49,427 bases of DNA from Wohlfahrtiimonas populi (GTDB lineage Bacteria; Pseudomonadota; Gammaproteobacteria; Cardiobacteriales; Wohlfahrtiimonadaceae), in contig NZ_MVDN01000003.1 of the NCBI RefSeq assembly GCF_002006795.1, positions 1 to 49,427 on the forward strand, written 5' to 3'. A program made the translations under genes and the position numbers. A model generated the notes under the pieces. It saw nothing but the letters and a program-made list of their open reading frames with translations, did no database searches and was not told the origin of the DNA. Below are positions 33,710 to 43,161 of this stretch, piece by piece (the stretch's first letter is position 1; each line of letters opens with the position of its first letter).

Positions 33710-34552
33710 TCATTTAGCTGAACTTTCTAACGTATAGTTAGCGCCTTCACCTTGGCCCAATGTTTTGACTAAAACTGGCATTAGCTTTTCTAATTCTTTT
33801 TCTAATGTATAAGGCGGATTCAAAATGAATAAGCCACTGCCATACATACCAAATTCATCATGTTGGCCTTCGTAAACAGATAAAGTAACATTTAAGAAAT
33901 TACCATTTTTAAATGCTTTACCTAATTTATTGGGTAAATTCAAACTTTCATCGCGTGGCAATAATGGATACCAGATCATGTATGTGCCGGTTGCAAAACG
34001 TTTGTGAGCTTCTTGCAATGTATTCAAGACAGTTTTGTAATCACTTTTATCTTCATATGGAGGATCAATTAAAATCACAGCACGACGCGTTGAAGGCGGC
34101 AATAAACTGATTAAACCTTGAAAGCCATCACTTTTCTGAATTTGATATTTAACACCTTGACCTTTGAAGTTATTGATCAAGTGTTCACTGTCAGCAGGAT
34201 GCAATTCAAAAAGCTTCACACGATCCACTGAGCGTACCAACTTCTGTGCAATCACAGGTGAACCTGGATAAAGCTTTTTATCCATTTGGAATTGAACTAA
34301 AAACTCTAAAAAGTTAAAAAGCTCTGCTGGCAAATTTTTCTCTTTCTGTAATAAGCCAATACCTTCATGGTATTCGCCTGTTTTCTCAGAAAACTCAGAA
34401 TTAATATCATATAAACCCGCACCAGAATGCGTATCAATGTACCAATATGGCTTATCTTTCTCATTGTAATAATTGAGGACAGAAAAAAGGACGTAATGTT
34501 TTAGTACGTCCGCATGATTCCCAGCATGGAATCCATGTCTATAACTTAGCAT
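33710..34552 (-). CDS. rlmJ: 23S rRNA (adenine-2030-N6) methyltransferase RlmJ
   Basis: 280 aa, same length as E. coli RlmJ, which methylates A2030 of 23S rRNA with SAM. Family marks: MLSYRHGFHAGNHADVLKH at the start, YIDTHSGAGLYDI (SAM loop), YPGSPVIAQ, LFELHPADSEHL, and the catalytic DPPYEDKSDY near residue 162. Last gene of the minus-strand run from lepA, 3 bp after the EamA gene. Transcription ends at the bidirectional hairpin at 33647-33682. Confidence 0.95.
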   Translation of the reverse strand: MLSYRHGFHAGNHADVLKHYVLFSVLNYYNEKDKPYWYIDTHSGAGLYDINSEFSEKTGEYHEGIGLLQKEKNLPAELFNFLEFLVQFQMDKKLYPGSPVIAQKLVRSVDRVKLFELHPADSEHLINNFKGQGVKYQIQKSDGFQGLISLLPPSTRRAVILIDPPYEDKSDYKTVLNTLQEAHKRFATGTYMIWYPLLPRDESLNLPNKLGKAFKNGNFLNVTLSVYEGQHDEFGMYGSGLFILNPPYTLEKELEKLMPVLVKTLGQGEGANYTLESSAK

Positions 34553-34555
34553 AAA

Positions 34556-35443
34556 TTATTTTTTAGACTCAGAATAAGTAATGTACAAAAGCGCAGCTAT
34601 CATGATGATGGCGCCAATCCAAAATTGTGTACCAACTGCCCAACCAAAGAAGATAAAACCTAATAATGTATTTAAAGGTAATTTGATGTAATCAAAGGCC
34701 TGAACATAGATCGCATCTGCTGCTTGATAGGCCTTCACTAATGTGAAATGGGCAACCATGGTTAAAAAGCCTAAAGTCAATAAGTAACCCAATAATTCTA
34801 ATGTGAATTCAAAGCCTAAACCTGCAATCCCATGAGAGAAATTGCTAGTTAGCGCAAGTATTAGATTAATTGGGAACATCAATAAATATAGGTAAAACAA
34901 TAATGTTAATGGATGATCTTTATCTGTTAAGTATTTAATCAACAATGAATAGATAGCCCAAAACAGCGCTGCTGCCAATGGCAAAAATGCAATATAGTTC
35001 ATTGTTTGATAACTTGGGCTCAAGATGAGCATTGCACCCATAAAACCAATGATCGTCACCACAATGCGCGTCACTGTGGCTTTCTCTTTCAAAAATAGAG
35101 CCGCACCTATGCTTGCAAATAATGGTGATGTCATTAACAACGCAACGCCTTCACCAATTGGGAATTGCAAGCTCAACGCTTTCACCCACAATTGAACACC
35201 TACAATGGCAGCCAAAATTCTTAATAGATGAATCCAAAATCGTTGCGTCGTTGCAACTCGTTTTAATCCTGCTTTTAAAAACATTGGAAATAAAAATAAG
35301 AAAGCAAAACTATATTGGAAAAATGCAGTCCATTCTGAACTTATAGGATATTGACCACTGATGAATGGTGTAATGACATTGATCGCAGCAAATGCAACAC
35401 CTGTTGCTATCATCCATAAAGCGCCTTGAACTGATTTTTGCAT
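34556..35443 (-). CDS. EamA/DMT-family transporter
   Basis: 295 aa with ten hydrophobic segments forming two EamA repeats, the drug/metabolite transporter layout. Visible features: GALWMIATGVAFAAINV in helix 1, SLQFPIGEGVALLMTSPLF and the repeat counterpart AYQAADAIYVQAFDY, followed by LPLNTLLGFIFFGWAVG. Substrate unknown; members export amino acids or nucleotides. It is placed 1 bp after era and 3 bp before rlmJ, the position where recO is found in many gammaproteobacteria, so it is probably cotranscribed with the translation/processing operon. Confidence 0.85.
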   Translation of the reverse strand: MQKSVQGALWMIATGVAFAAINVITPFISGQYPISSEWTAFFQYSFAFLFLFPMFLKAGLKRVATTQRFWIHLLRILAAIVGVQLWVKALSLQFPIGEGVALLMTSPLFASIGAALFLKEKATVTRIVVTIIGFMGAMLILSPSYQTMNYIAFLPLAAALFWAIYSLLIKYLTDKDHPLTLLFYLYLLMFPINLILALTSNFSHGIAGLGFEFTLELLGYLLTLGFLTMVAHFTLVKAYQAADAIYVQAFDYIKLPLNTLLGFIFFGWAVGTQFWIGAIIMIAALLYITYSESKK

Positions 35444-35444
35444 T

Positions 35445-36341
35445 TTAAAGCTCTGTTCCCATGTAACCTAATGCATTCAATGAGCGTTCATCATCAGACC
35501 AACCTTGGCGAACTTTTACGAAAGCTTTTAAGAATACTTTTTTGTCATACAATTTTTCTAAATCTTGGCGTGCTTGCGTGCTTGCTTCTTTCAAAGTTGT
35601 ACCATTTTTACCAATCACGATACCTTTTTGAGTTTCACGTTCTACCCAAACCACAGCATTGATACGAATCAATTCAGCTTCCTCTTCAAAGCTTTCAATT
35701 TCAACTGTTAACGCATAAGGCAATTCTTGGTTCAAGCGACGCGTTAATTTTTCACGCAACACTTCACTCGCTAAGAATGAGCTAGATGCTGTTGTAATTT
35801 CATCTTCACTGAATAAGAATGCTTGTTCTGGCAAATAATGTGTCAATGATTTCACCACCAACTTCATTTGCTTATCATCCAATGCAGAGATGGGTAAACA
35901 TTCCACAAATTGATGCTTGCTCATCATTTCAGACAAGAATGGGAACAACTCTTCTTTATTCTTAATGTGATCAACTTTGTTAACCACTAAAATTACTGGC
36001 TTTTCAATGTATTTTAAACGTTTTAGAGCCAATTCATCATCTGGCGTGAATTTCAATGCTTCCACCATGAATAAAATCACATCAGCCATTTCTAATGAGC
36101 TTGTTGCAGTTTTATTCAAATGACGGTTCAACGCAGAGTGTTCTGCTTTATGTAATCCTGGTGTATCGATAAAAATTGCTTGGCAATAATGATCCGTATA
36201 AATACCTGTAATCGCATGACGAGTTGTTTGTGGCTTACTAGATGTAATACTGATTTTCTGCCCAATCAAACGATTCATTAATGTCGATTTACCAACGTTA
36301 GGACGACCTATGATTGAAACGTAACCGGCATGTTGATTCAT
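35445..36341 (-). CDS. era: GTPase Era
   Basis: 298 aa essential GTPase for 30S maturation and 16S 3'-end processing. The N-terminal G domain has G1 GRPNVGKST, switch ITSSKPQTTRHAI, G3 DTPGLHK and G4 NKVDHI. The C-terminal KH domain (about 205-290) includes GIVIGKNGTTLKEASTQARQ. The start overlaps the rnc stop by 4 bases, the classic rnc-era coupling; RNase III and Era act on the same rRNA pathway. Confidence 0.97.
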   Translation of the reverse strand: MNQHAGYVSIIGRPNVGKSTLMNRLIGQKISITSSKPQTTRHAITGIYTDHYCQAIFIDTPGLHKAEHSALNRHLNKTATSSLEMADVILFMVEALKFTPDDELALKRLKYIEKPVILVVNKVDHIKNKEELFPFLSEMMSKHQFVECLPISALDDKQMKLVVKSLTHYLPEQAFLFSEDEITTASSSFLASEVLREKLTRRLNQELPYALTVEIESFEEEAELIRINAVVWVERETQKGIVIGKNGTTLKEASTQARQDLEKLYDKKVFLKAFVKVRQGWSDDERSLNALGYMGTEL

Positions 36342-37012
36342 AATAATTTCTCAAGCATCATTTGTGCGGCATTCTGCTCTGCACGTTTCTTGCTTGTTCC
36401 TTCTGCAATAGTTGTTAATGATTGAGCATGGCAAGCGATTTTAAATGTCTGGGCATGATCCTGACCTTCAATGGCAACCACTTCATACTCTGGAATATTT
36501 TGATTAATCGCTTGTAAGTGTTCTTGCAAACGACTCTTAGGATCTTTGACAGACTCTGTAACACATTTGAATGATGTTTCATGAATTGTGTGTAACTCAG
36601 AATCATAGAGTGTCAAAACGACTTTTTGAACAGCTTCAAATCCGCTATCAATAAAAACAGCAGCAATGATTGCTTCAACTGTATCTGCTAAGATACCAGC
36701 ACGTTTTGCACCATCATTTTTACGCTCGCCATAACTGATCACCAAATGTTTTGGTAGCTCCAAAATTTTAGCGATCTTATGCAATGTACTTTCTTTCACT
36801 AAATGCGCACGAATATTAGATAACTCGCCTTCCTTTGCGTCAGGAAAACGTTCATACAGCGCATACGCAATGATAAAATTCAGGCAGCCATCACCTAAAA
36901 ACTCTAAACGCTCATTGTGTGAGCGTGAAACGGATCTATGCACTAAAGCTTGCTTTAATAAAGCAAGATCTTTGAAGTGATAATTTATTTTTTTCTGTAA
37001 CTGTTCCAACAT
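36338..37012 (-). CDS. rnc: Ribonuclease III
   Basis: 224 aa (E. coli 226) double-strand-specific RNase processing rRNA and mRNA. The nuclease signature NERLEFLGDGCLNFIIA lies at about 34-50, with the second acidic cluster near 108-120 (ADTVEAIIAAVFIDSG). The C-terminal double-stranded-RNA-binding domain (about 153-224) has KSRLQEHLQ and the final KRAEQNAAQMMLEKL. GDGCLN in place of the common GDSxLN is a mild variation that keeps the acidic residues. It lies 2 bp after lepB and overlaps era by 4. Confidence 0.97.
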   Translation of the reverse strand: MLEQLQKKINYHFKDLALLKQALVHRSVSRSHNERLEFLGDGCLNFIIAYALYERFPDAKEGELSNIRAHLVKESTLHKIAKILELPKHLVISYGERKNDGAKRAGILADTVEAIIAAVFIDSGFEAVQKVVLTLYDSELHTIHETSFKCVTESVKDPKSRLQEHLQAINQNIPEYEVVAIEGQDHAQTFKIACHAQSLTTIAEGTSKKRAEQNAAQMMLEKLL

Positions 37013-37014
37013 AA

Positions 37015-37821
37015 CTACTTAAGTATTGTAAAAATGTGGTCACAATCTTTCAATTGCGTCACACATTTATAGTTCATCCATATAAAATTGGCTTTACCAA
37101 CGAGTTGATCGTCAGCAACAAACCCCCAGAAACGACTATCAGCACTGTTATCACGGTTATCACCAAATGCCAAATATTGACCTTCAGGCACTTTGAATGG
37201 GAATTGTTGCTTTAATCCCATACCATGATCAGCTGTTGTATTGTAAGGTGCAACTTGAATGCCATGTTCCACAATACCATCTTGAGATGGTAAAAATTCT
37301 GTATAAATAATCTCAGAAGTTGGCTCTAAAGCAGAGCCCACATATTCATATTTAACAGGCTCACCATTGATCGTTAAAACTTTATTTTTATAATCAACAA
37401 CATCTCCAGGAATGCCCACAATACGTTTAATGTAATTGATGCGTGGATCTACAGGATATTTAAATACAGCAATATCACCACGATTAACACCTTCACCTTC
37501 TTCACTGAAAATACGTTTATTTGTAATTGGGTAACGCAAGCCAAAAGACCAACGATTCGCCACAATCATGTCACCCGCATACAAAGTTGGCTGCATTGAA
37601 CCACTTGGAATGATGAAAGGTTCTGCAATGAAAGAACGCAATACTGTTAAAACTAATACAACTGGAAATAAAAATGCTGCCCAATCCACCACAACAGGCA
37701 ATTTTGCATCCTTTTCTCTATTCTTCTTAAAATAAAGACGATCCACCAACAAAATAATGCCAGTGATAGGAACAGAAATAACTATCGCGATCGCTAAGTA
37801 ATGTGTGAATTGGGAAAACAT
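37015..37821 (-). CDS. lepB: Signal peptidase I
   Basis: 268 aa inner-membrane peptidase that removes Sec/Tat signal peptides in the periplasm. Two N-terminal membrane segments (about 8-28 and 47-65). The catalytic serine lies in PSGSMQPTLYAGD (near residue 76) and the lysine in YIKRIVGIPGD (near 133). The family box GDNRDNSADSRFWGFV is near 218. Shorter than the E. coli enzyme (324 aa), with less of the variable beta-region. Lies 13 bp after lepA and 2 bp before rnc. Confidence 0.97.
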   Translation of the reverse strand: MFSQFTHYLAIAIVISVPITGIILLVDRLYFKKNREKDAKLPVVVDWAAFLFPVVLVLTVLRSFIAEPFIIPSGSMQPTLYAGDMIVANRWSFGLRYPITNKRIFSEEGEGVNRGDIAVFKYPVDPRINYIKRIVGIPGDVVDYKNKVLTINGEPVKYEYVGSALEPTSEIIYTEFLPSQDGIVEHGIQVAPYNTTADHGMGLKQQFPFKVPEGQYLAFGDNRDNSADSRFWGFVADDQLVGKANFIWMNYKCVTQLKDCDHIFTILK

Positions 37822-37834
37822 AATAATTCCTTAT

Positions 37835-39628
37835 TTACTTACTACCAGTTTGTAAAACAGCCAAGAATGCAGATTGTGGGATTTCAACATTACCCACTTG
37901 CTTCATACGCTTCTTACCTGCTTTCTGCTTTTCTAATAATTTACGTTTACGGCTAACGTCACCGCCGTAACATTTTGCCAATACGTCTTTACGCATAGCT
38001 TTTACAGTGCTTCGTGCGATAACATTTGCACCAATGGCTGCTTGAATTGCAATATCAAACATTTGGCGTGGAATCAATTCACGCATTTTCTCAACCAATT
38101 CACGTCCACGATATACAGCGTTATCTTTATGAATGATCAAGGCTAATGCATCCACCATTTCACCATTGATCAACACATCTACTTTTACTAAATTTGCTGG
38201 TTCATAACGTACAAACTCATAGTCAAATGATGCATAGCCACGAGAAATAGATTTCAAACGATCAAAGAAGTCTAAAACTACTTCACTCATTGGCAATTCA
38301 AATTGCAATTGAACTTGAGAGCCTGCATAAACAATATTCTTCTGAACACCACGCTTTTCAATACATAAAGTAATGATATTACCTAAGTATTCTTGTGGCG
38401 TTAAAATATTGGCACGAATGATTGGTTCGCGTAACTCTTTAATTTTATTAGGTGGGGGCAAATCATTTGGGTTATCAATCATCACCACTTCACCATCAGT
38501 TTTTTCTAATTCATAAATTACTGTTGGCGCTGTTGTGATCAAATCTAGATCATATTCACGCTCTAAACGCTCTTGAATGATCTCCATGTGAAGCATACCC
38601 AAGAAACCACAACGGAAACCAAAGCCCAATGCTTGAGATGATTCAGGCTCAAAGTTCAATGAAGCATCATTTAATCTTAATTTTTCTAAAGCTTCACGCA
38701 AGTTTTCAAAGTCTGTTGAATCTACAGGAAATAATCCTGCAAAAACACGAGATTGAACTTTTTGGAAACCTGGTACTGGTTCAGAAGCAGGATTGTTTTC
38801 CAACGTTAATGTATCACCTACTGGTACACCATCAATATCTTTAATACCTGCAATTACAAAGCCCACTTGTCCTGCTGACAACTCTTTTTTGTCTTCACGT
38901 TTTGGAGTAAATACACCCACATGGCTCACTTGATAAACACGTTTACTGCTCATCACTTGCATTTTATCACGAGGGCGTAAAACACCATCAAAAATACGCA
39001 CTAATGAGATAACACCAACATATGGGTCAAACCATGAGTCGATAATCAAAGCTTTCAAAGGTGCATCAGGATCCCCTTTTGGGGCTGGTACTTTTGTCAC
39101 TAATTCTTCCAAAACATCTTCAACGCCCATGCCTGTTTTTGCAGAACATGTCACTGCATCCATTGCTTCAATGCCAATGATATCTTCGATTTCAGCTGCA
39201 ACTTTCATCGGATCCGCCGCAGGTAAATCAATTTTATTCAATACTGGCACAACTTCTAAGCCATGATCTAAAGCTGTATAGCAGTTCGCAACAGATTGTG
39301 CTTCAACACCTTGCGCTGCATCTACTACTAACAATGCACCTTCACATGCAAATAAAGAGCGTGATACTTCATATGAGAAGTCAACGTGCCCTGGCGTGTC
39401 AATGAAGTTCAAGTGATAAACTTCACCATTTCTAGCTTTATAGTCTAAAGATACTGAGTGTGCTTTAATTGTAATACCACGCTCTCTTTCGATATCCATA
39501 GAGTCTAAAACCTGAGCCTCCATTTCGCGGTCGCTCAATCCATCACAAATTTGAATAAAACGGTCAGCAATCGTGGATTTACCATGATCAATGTGGGCAA
39601 TAATGGAAAAGTTTCTAATGTTCTTCAT
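37835..39628 (-). CDS. lepA: Elongation factor 4 (LepA)
   Basis: 597 aa from ATG 39628. The frame opens earlier (TTG 39646), but [19 protein letters not shown] is the conserved LepA N-terminus, so the later start is taken. GTPase domain: [35 protein letters not shown]. LepA-specific parts: [16 protein letters not shown] near 335-350 and the C-terminal domain with [26 protein letters not shown]. It acts on ribosomes in back-translocation or initiation quality control. First gene of the lepA-lepB-rnc-era-eamA-rlmJ run. Confidence 0.97.
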   Translation of the reverse strand: MKNIRNFSIIAHIDHGKSTIADRFIQICDGLSDREMEAQVLDSMDIERERGITIKAHSVSLDYKARNGEVYHLNFIDTPGHVDFSYEVSRSLFACEGALLVVDAAQGVEAQSVANCYTALDHGLEVVPVLNKIDLPAADPMKVAAEIEDIIGIEAMDAVTCSAKTGMGVEDVLEELVTKVPAPKGDPDAPLKALIIDSWFDPYVGVISLVRIFDGVLRPRDKMQVMSSKRVYQVSHVGVFTPKREDKKELSAGQVGFVIAGIKDIDGVPVGDTLTLENNPASEPVPGFQKVQSRVFAGLFPVDSTDFENLREALEKLRLNDASLNFEPESSQALGFGFRCGFLGMLHMEIIQERLEREYDLDLITTAPTVIYELEKTDGEVVMIDNPNDLPPPNKIKELREPIIRANILTPQEYLGNIITLCIEKRGVQKNIVYAGSQVQLQFELPMSEVVLDFFDRLKSISRGYASFDYEFVRYEPANLVKVDVLINGEMVDALALIIHKDNAVYRGRELVEKMRELIPRQMFDIAIQAAIGANVIARSTVKAMRKDVLAKCYGGDVSRKRKLLEKQKAGKKRMKQVGNVEIPQSAFLAVLQTGSK

Positions 39629-39652
39629 GCAGTTAATTTCTATCAAATAAAG

Positions 39653-39681
39653 AGGAGAGAACTCTATATGATTTCTCTCCT
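39653..39681. terminator. Inverted repeat between the DUF805 gene and lepA
   Basis: Perfect 9-bp arms (AGGAGAGAA 39653-39661; TTCTCTCCT 39673-39681) with an 11-nt loop, within the 82-bp gap upstream of lepA. On the minus strand it is followed by CTCTTTATTT, a weak T tract, so termination of the upstream gene or leader structure for lepA are both possible. Confidence 0.5.
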
Positions 39682-39710
39682 GAATTCAAATTATGGACTG
39701 TAATTATAGA

Positions 39711-41045
39711 TTAATTACTGAGCTTTTGTTGAGTTTTCTGTAAATACTCTCTATAAACCGTTTCAAACTCATCTGGTAATGGTTTTAAAAGGCCTAAATA
39801 TTCATATAACTCAATTTGGTAGAGCTTATGTTCTGCTCTATGTTCTTTTGTACTGTATGGATAAGACAATGCATAAATAAAGACTAAAAAGCTCACTGCA
39901 AAAATGGCATAGCTCTTAGCATTAGGCGTTTCTGATGGCGAACCAAATTGGTTATTACCTTCCACGCCTGGCAAAGCAAATAATAAAATCGCCCCGCCAA
40001 TTACAAATATGTACACGATCCATTTAATGATTGAGTCAATTTGTTGTATCAAATGTTTTTGCGAAGCTTCTGTTAGATAAGCATCCAATACTTTTTGCAT
40101 AGAAAAAAAGTTTTGACTCATGGAGTTATTTTGCAGAAAATCTTTCGCAAATTTAATTTTTGCATCGCTTAATGCATAGTATTCATTAATGAAAAAGCTG
40201 ATCATTAATGTACCTAATATGATTACCACAAATGCCATCGTTCCAATCGTAAGATTATCAATATCACAGAATCTTTGGCTGATGATCATAATGACGAACA
40301 TGAAAGCAAAGAATACAAAAAAGAACGAAGGAATAAATCCGCCATTGCCCATATAAGACTTCAAATAAAGTGGCAATATATTTAGGCAAACTACTAAAAT
40401 TGCCATTGCAAATGTGATACGACACAAAAATCTCAATCGCCCAATTCGCACGCCACTGTGAAATAATGGCGGCTCAACACCCACATCACGATCATCAATT
40501 TCGATATGCTCATGGCTCTTTTTAGTAATTCTTTTTAATTTTGCAACTCTATTCTCTTCTTCCATTTGAGCATCATCGTCACTCTTCATTAATGTGAACT
40601 CTTGAGCTTCTAGGAATCTGCTGCGAATATCATTTTGTTTTGGTTTAGCTGTTGTCGGCTGAACAGTCAAATCATCCAATGTATTTAATGTGAGAGAAAT
40701 TTCAGTATCAGGTTGGTTTTGTATAGGTGCGGATTTTTTAGTTGGCATCTTAGGTTTTTGTGTAGGAACATCTGCAATTCCTGTATCAAAACTTGCAAAG
40801 TCATCCATATCTAAGTCTAAATCTATGTCAACTTCAACACCAGCTTCAACAAGCGCATCTTTATACTCTACAGCATCAGCGTTACTTAACCCTGAGATCA
40901 AAATCTTTTCTCGACCATTCAATGAAAAGAATTTCTGATGAATATCATCTATAGACTCATCGAACAATTCTGATAAATTTTCGAGTATTTCATTTTGATT
41001 AACATCAGGGTTAAACTTTCCTCGAAAAACTATTTTATATTTCAT
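39711..41045 (-). CDS. Membrane protein: N-terminal ferredoxin-like sensor-type domain fused to DUF805-like domain
   Basis: 444 aa. Residues 1-75 (KIVFRGKFNPDVNQNEILENL, KILISGLSNADAVEYKDALVEAG) resemble a small alpha/beta domain found before membrane modules in several proteobacterial proteins. Residues 75-195 are an acidic, low-complexity linker with several aspartate runs (DIDLDLDMDDF). From about 200 a DUF805-like membrane domain begins: SGVRIGRLRFLCRITFA, helices, QRFCDIDNLTIG, a 50-residue loop, and GVEGNNQFGSPSETPNAKSY. DUF805 function is unknown. Monocistronic, upstream of lepA. The boundaries are my reading; the N-terminal assignment is the least certain. Confidence 0.6.
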   Translation of the reverse strand: MKYKIVFRGKFNPDVNQNEILENLSELFDESIDDIHQKFFSLNGREKILISGLSNADAVEYKDALVEAGVEVDIDLDLDMDDFASFDTGIADVPTQKPKMPTKKSAPIQNQPDTEISLTLNTLDDLTVQPTTAKPKQNDIRSRFLEAQEFTLMKSDDDAQMEEENRVAKLKRITKKSHEHIEIDDRDVGVEPPLFHSGVRIGRLRFLCRITFAMAILVVCLNILPLYLKSYMGNGGFIPSFFFVFFAFMFVIMIISQRFCDIDNLTIGTMAFVVIILGTLMISFFINEYYALSDAKIKFAKDFLQNNSMSQNFFSMQKVLDAYLTEASQKHLIQQIDSIIKWIVYIFVIGGAILLFALPGVEGNNQFGSPSETPNAKSYAIFAVSFLVFIYALSYPYSTKEHRAEHKLYQIELYEYLGLLKPLPDEFETVYREYLQKTQQKLSN

Positions 41046-41083
41046 TCAATAAGCCTTTAAAAAACTAAACAAAAAACTTTATG

Positions 41084-41100
41084 TACATATATTATATGTA
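41084..41100 (-). promoter_or_regulatory. Palindrome with -10 box before the DUF805 gene
   Basis: TACATATA-T-TATATGTA is a perfect 8-1-8 dyad. The minus strand reads TATAAT within it (complement of 41091-41096), 45 bp before the start codon, so a promoter and operator may coincide. No convincing -35. Confidence 0.35.
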
Positions 41101-41330
41101 GTCGATAAGTATAAACCACTCAACAAAAAAAAAATACTGCTAAATTAGATCAATTTATACACAACAACACCCGCGCAACTTATTTCAAATAATATTATAA
41201 TTATTTGGTAAAGTATTAACAATTAGCATCTTTTTTGACTGAATCACGGATTTTATCACTCTGATATAGCGTATTCTGGTTTTCCACCAAACTCAAATTC
41301 CATTTGATACATCATTTTCTAGAGGGTGTA

Positions 41331-42746
41331 ATGCGCATTTTTTTATTTCTAATTTTATTTGTACAAGGTTTATTTCAAACCTCTTTCGCCTCATCCATCA
41401 CAATTGATGGCACATCTTTATCCATTCTATACACAATCCCATTTGCTGGTTTAATAGCATCCATAGCTTTTTTACCTTTGTTTGCGCCACAATTATGGCT
41501 CAATCATTATGGGAAAATAACATTTGCATGGGGAATTGCATTTTTCATCCCGCTATTAATTACTTTTGGCACGCCCATCAGCGTTTCAGTCTTAACGGAT
41601 ACTATTTTATCAGAATACATTCCCTTCATACTACTTTTATTGACACTATACGTTGTCTCAAGCGGAATACAAATCTCAGGTACATTTGTGCCTAGCCCTG
41701 CATTAAATGTCACTATATTATTAATCGGCACAATGTTAGCATCCATTATGGGAACAACAGGTGCCTCCATGTTACTCATTCGCCCTATTTTGCAAGCCAA
41801 CCAACATAGACAATGCAAAGTGCATGTCATCATATTCTTCATTTTCTTAGTGGCCAATATTGGCGGCGGTTTAACACCATTAGGTGATCCGCCATTATTC
41901 TTGGGATTCTTAGAAGGTGTAAGCTTCTTCTGGACACTACAATATATGTTAATGCCTGTAATCATTACTTCTGGCATTTTATTAATGCTCTTCTATTTAA
42001 TTGATAGCAAATTATTTGAAAAAGAAGGCATACAAGCACAGCCATTAAAAGCTAATCATATTATTATCAAGGGACAATTCAACTTCCTATTAATTGGTGT
42101 TGTATTAGCTGGCATTATCATGTCTGGTTTTTGGAACCCAAATATCTATTTCAAAGTGCATAATACAAACATCGCTTTAGAAAATGTTTTCAGAGATATT
42201 ATCTTTATTGTTGTTATTTTTATCTCTTTACGTTTTACACCTAAACTCTTACGCCAAGAAAACCAATTCAATTGGGCGCCAATCTTAGAAGTCGCAAAAA
42301 TATTCTTAGGCATCTTCTTTACTATCACACCTGTAATTTTAATCTTACAGTCACCGGATCATCCAACCACAAAATTCTTAATGAGTTTTGCACATGATGA
42401 CAATGGAGCACCGATCAATATTGTCTATTTCTGGATAACGACGACCTTATCAGCATTTTTAGACAATGCACCGACTTACTTAGTCTTCTTCAAAATGGCA
42501 ATTGGTGACAATCCAGATGGTGCAAATTATTTAATGAATACAATCCCCACAACGTTATTGACGATTTCTATGGCAACAGTATTCACTGGACCATTAACTT
42601 ATATCGCCAATGCACCTAACTTCATGATCAAAAGTATTGCTGAACAACAAGGCATTAAGATGCCAACATTCTTTGGTTATGCATTCATAGCAATTGGGAC
42701 ATTATTGCCTATTTATATTTTATTGAATGTTATCTTTTTAATGTAA
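41331..42746 (+). CDS. Putative sodium:proton antiporter / ion transporter (IT superfamily)
   Basis: 471 aa from ATG 41331 with AGAGGG upstream; the frame opens at TTG 41304, which lacks a ribosome binding site. About 12-13 membrane helices after a signal-like N-terminus (ends FQTSFA). The motif GGGLTPLGDPPLFLGFLEGVSFFW near 195-218 and the mirrored LDNAPTYLVFFKMAIGD near 385-400 mark the inverted-repeat ion transporter fold related to NhaD/ArsB/CitM. PLGDPPL and DNAPTY are the likely ion-binding hairpins. Sodium or organic-anion transport cannot be separated from sequence. It faces yraN tail to tail. Confidence 0.85.
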   Translation: MRIFLFLILFVQGLFQTSFASSITIDGTSLSILYTIPFAGLIASIAFLPLFAPQLWLNHYGKITFAWGIAFFIPLLITFGTPISVSVLTDTILSEYIPFILLLLTLYVVSSGIQISGTFVPSPALNVTILLIGTMLASIMGTTGASMLLIRPILQANQHRQCKVHVIIFFIFLVANIGGGLTPLGDPPLFLGFLEGVSFFWTLQYMLMPVIITSGILLMLFYLIDSKLFEKEGIQAQPLKANHIIIKGQFNFLLIGVVLAGIIMSGFWNPNIYFKVHNTNIALENVFRDIIFIVVIFISLRFTPKLLRQENQFNWAPILEVAKIFLGIFFTITPVILILQSPDHPTTKFLMSFAHDDNGAPINIVYFWITTTLSAFLDNAPTYLVFFKMAIGDNPDGANYLMNTIPTTLLTISMATVFTGPLTYIANAPNFMIKSIAEQQGIKMPTFFGYAFIAIGTLLPIYILLNVIFLM

Positions 42747-42757
42747 ATTTTAAAGTA

Positions 42758-43108
42758 TCAAAAAGCATTATCCACCCAAGTAATCATTGGCGGTGTCTCG
42801 GATGTATCGATTCCGATCACATCAATCCTTGCACCGCCTTGATGATTAGTTTGTTGCAAATATCTTTCCGCTGTCTTTCTCACTTTTCGTTGTTTTTGAG
42901 GCGTAATGCTTTCTAAAGGATTACCATGTAATCGAGTATTACGAACGCGCACCTCTACAAACACAATCGCCTCACCATCCTGCATAACGAGATCAATTTC
43001 CCCCATTCTGCATAAATAATTTCGCATAATGAAACTCAAGCCTTGAGCCTCTAAATACTCACGCGCCAATGTTTCGCCCCATGTGCCAATTATTTGCGGT
43101 TCGCTCAT
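42758..43108 (-). CDS. yraN: UPF0102 endonuclease-like protein YraN
   Basis: 116 aa, standard length for YraN. Motifs: GTWGETLAREYLEAQGL at the N-terminus, then RNYLCRMGEIDLVMQDGEAIVFVEVRVRN, the restriction-endonuclease-like E...D-x(n)-ExR centre (D60 of EIDLV and E72 of VEVR region), and SITPQKQRKVRKTAERYL. Function is unproven. The divergent pairing with rsmI across 53 bp is a common gammaproteobacterial arrangement and supports the assignment. Confidence 0.95.
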   Translation of the reverse strand: MSEPQIIGTWGETLAREYLEAQGLSFIMRNYLCRMGEIDLVMQDGEAIVFVEVRVRNTRLHGNPLESITPQKQRKVRKTAERYLQQTNHQGGARIDVIGIDTSETPPMITWVDNAF

Positions 43109-43161
43109 TGCGTCATTTCCTGTATAATCTCAAACCTTAACTTTATGAATCAGAGAGCTCT

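Noticed and set aside
39629..39646. TTG start for LepA six codons upstream
   Set aside because: LepA proteins start MKNIRNFS; the extension is not conserved and has no proper ribosome binding site.
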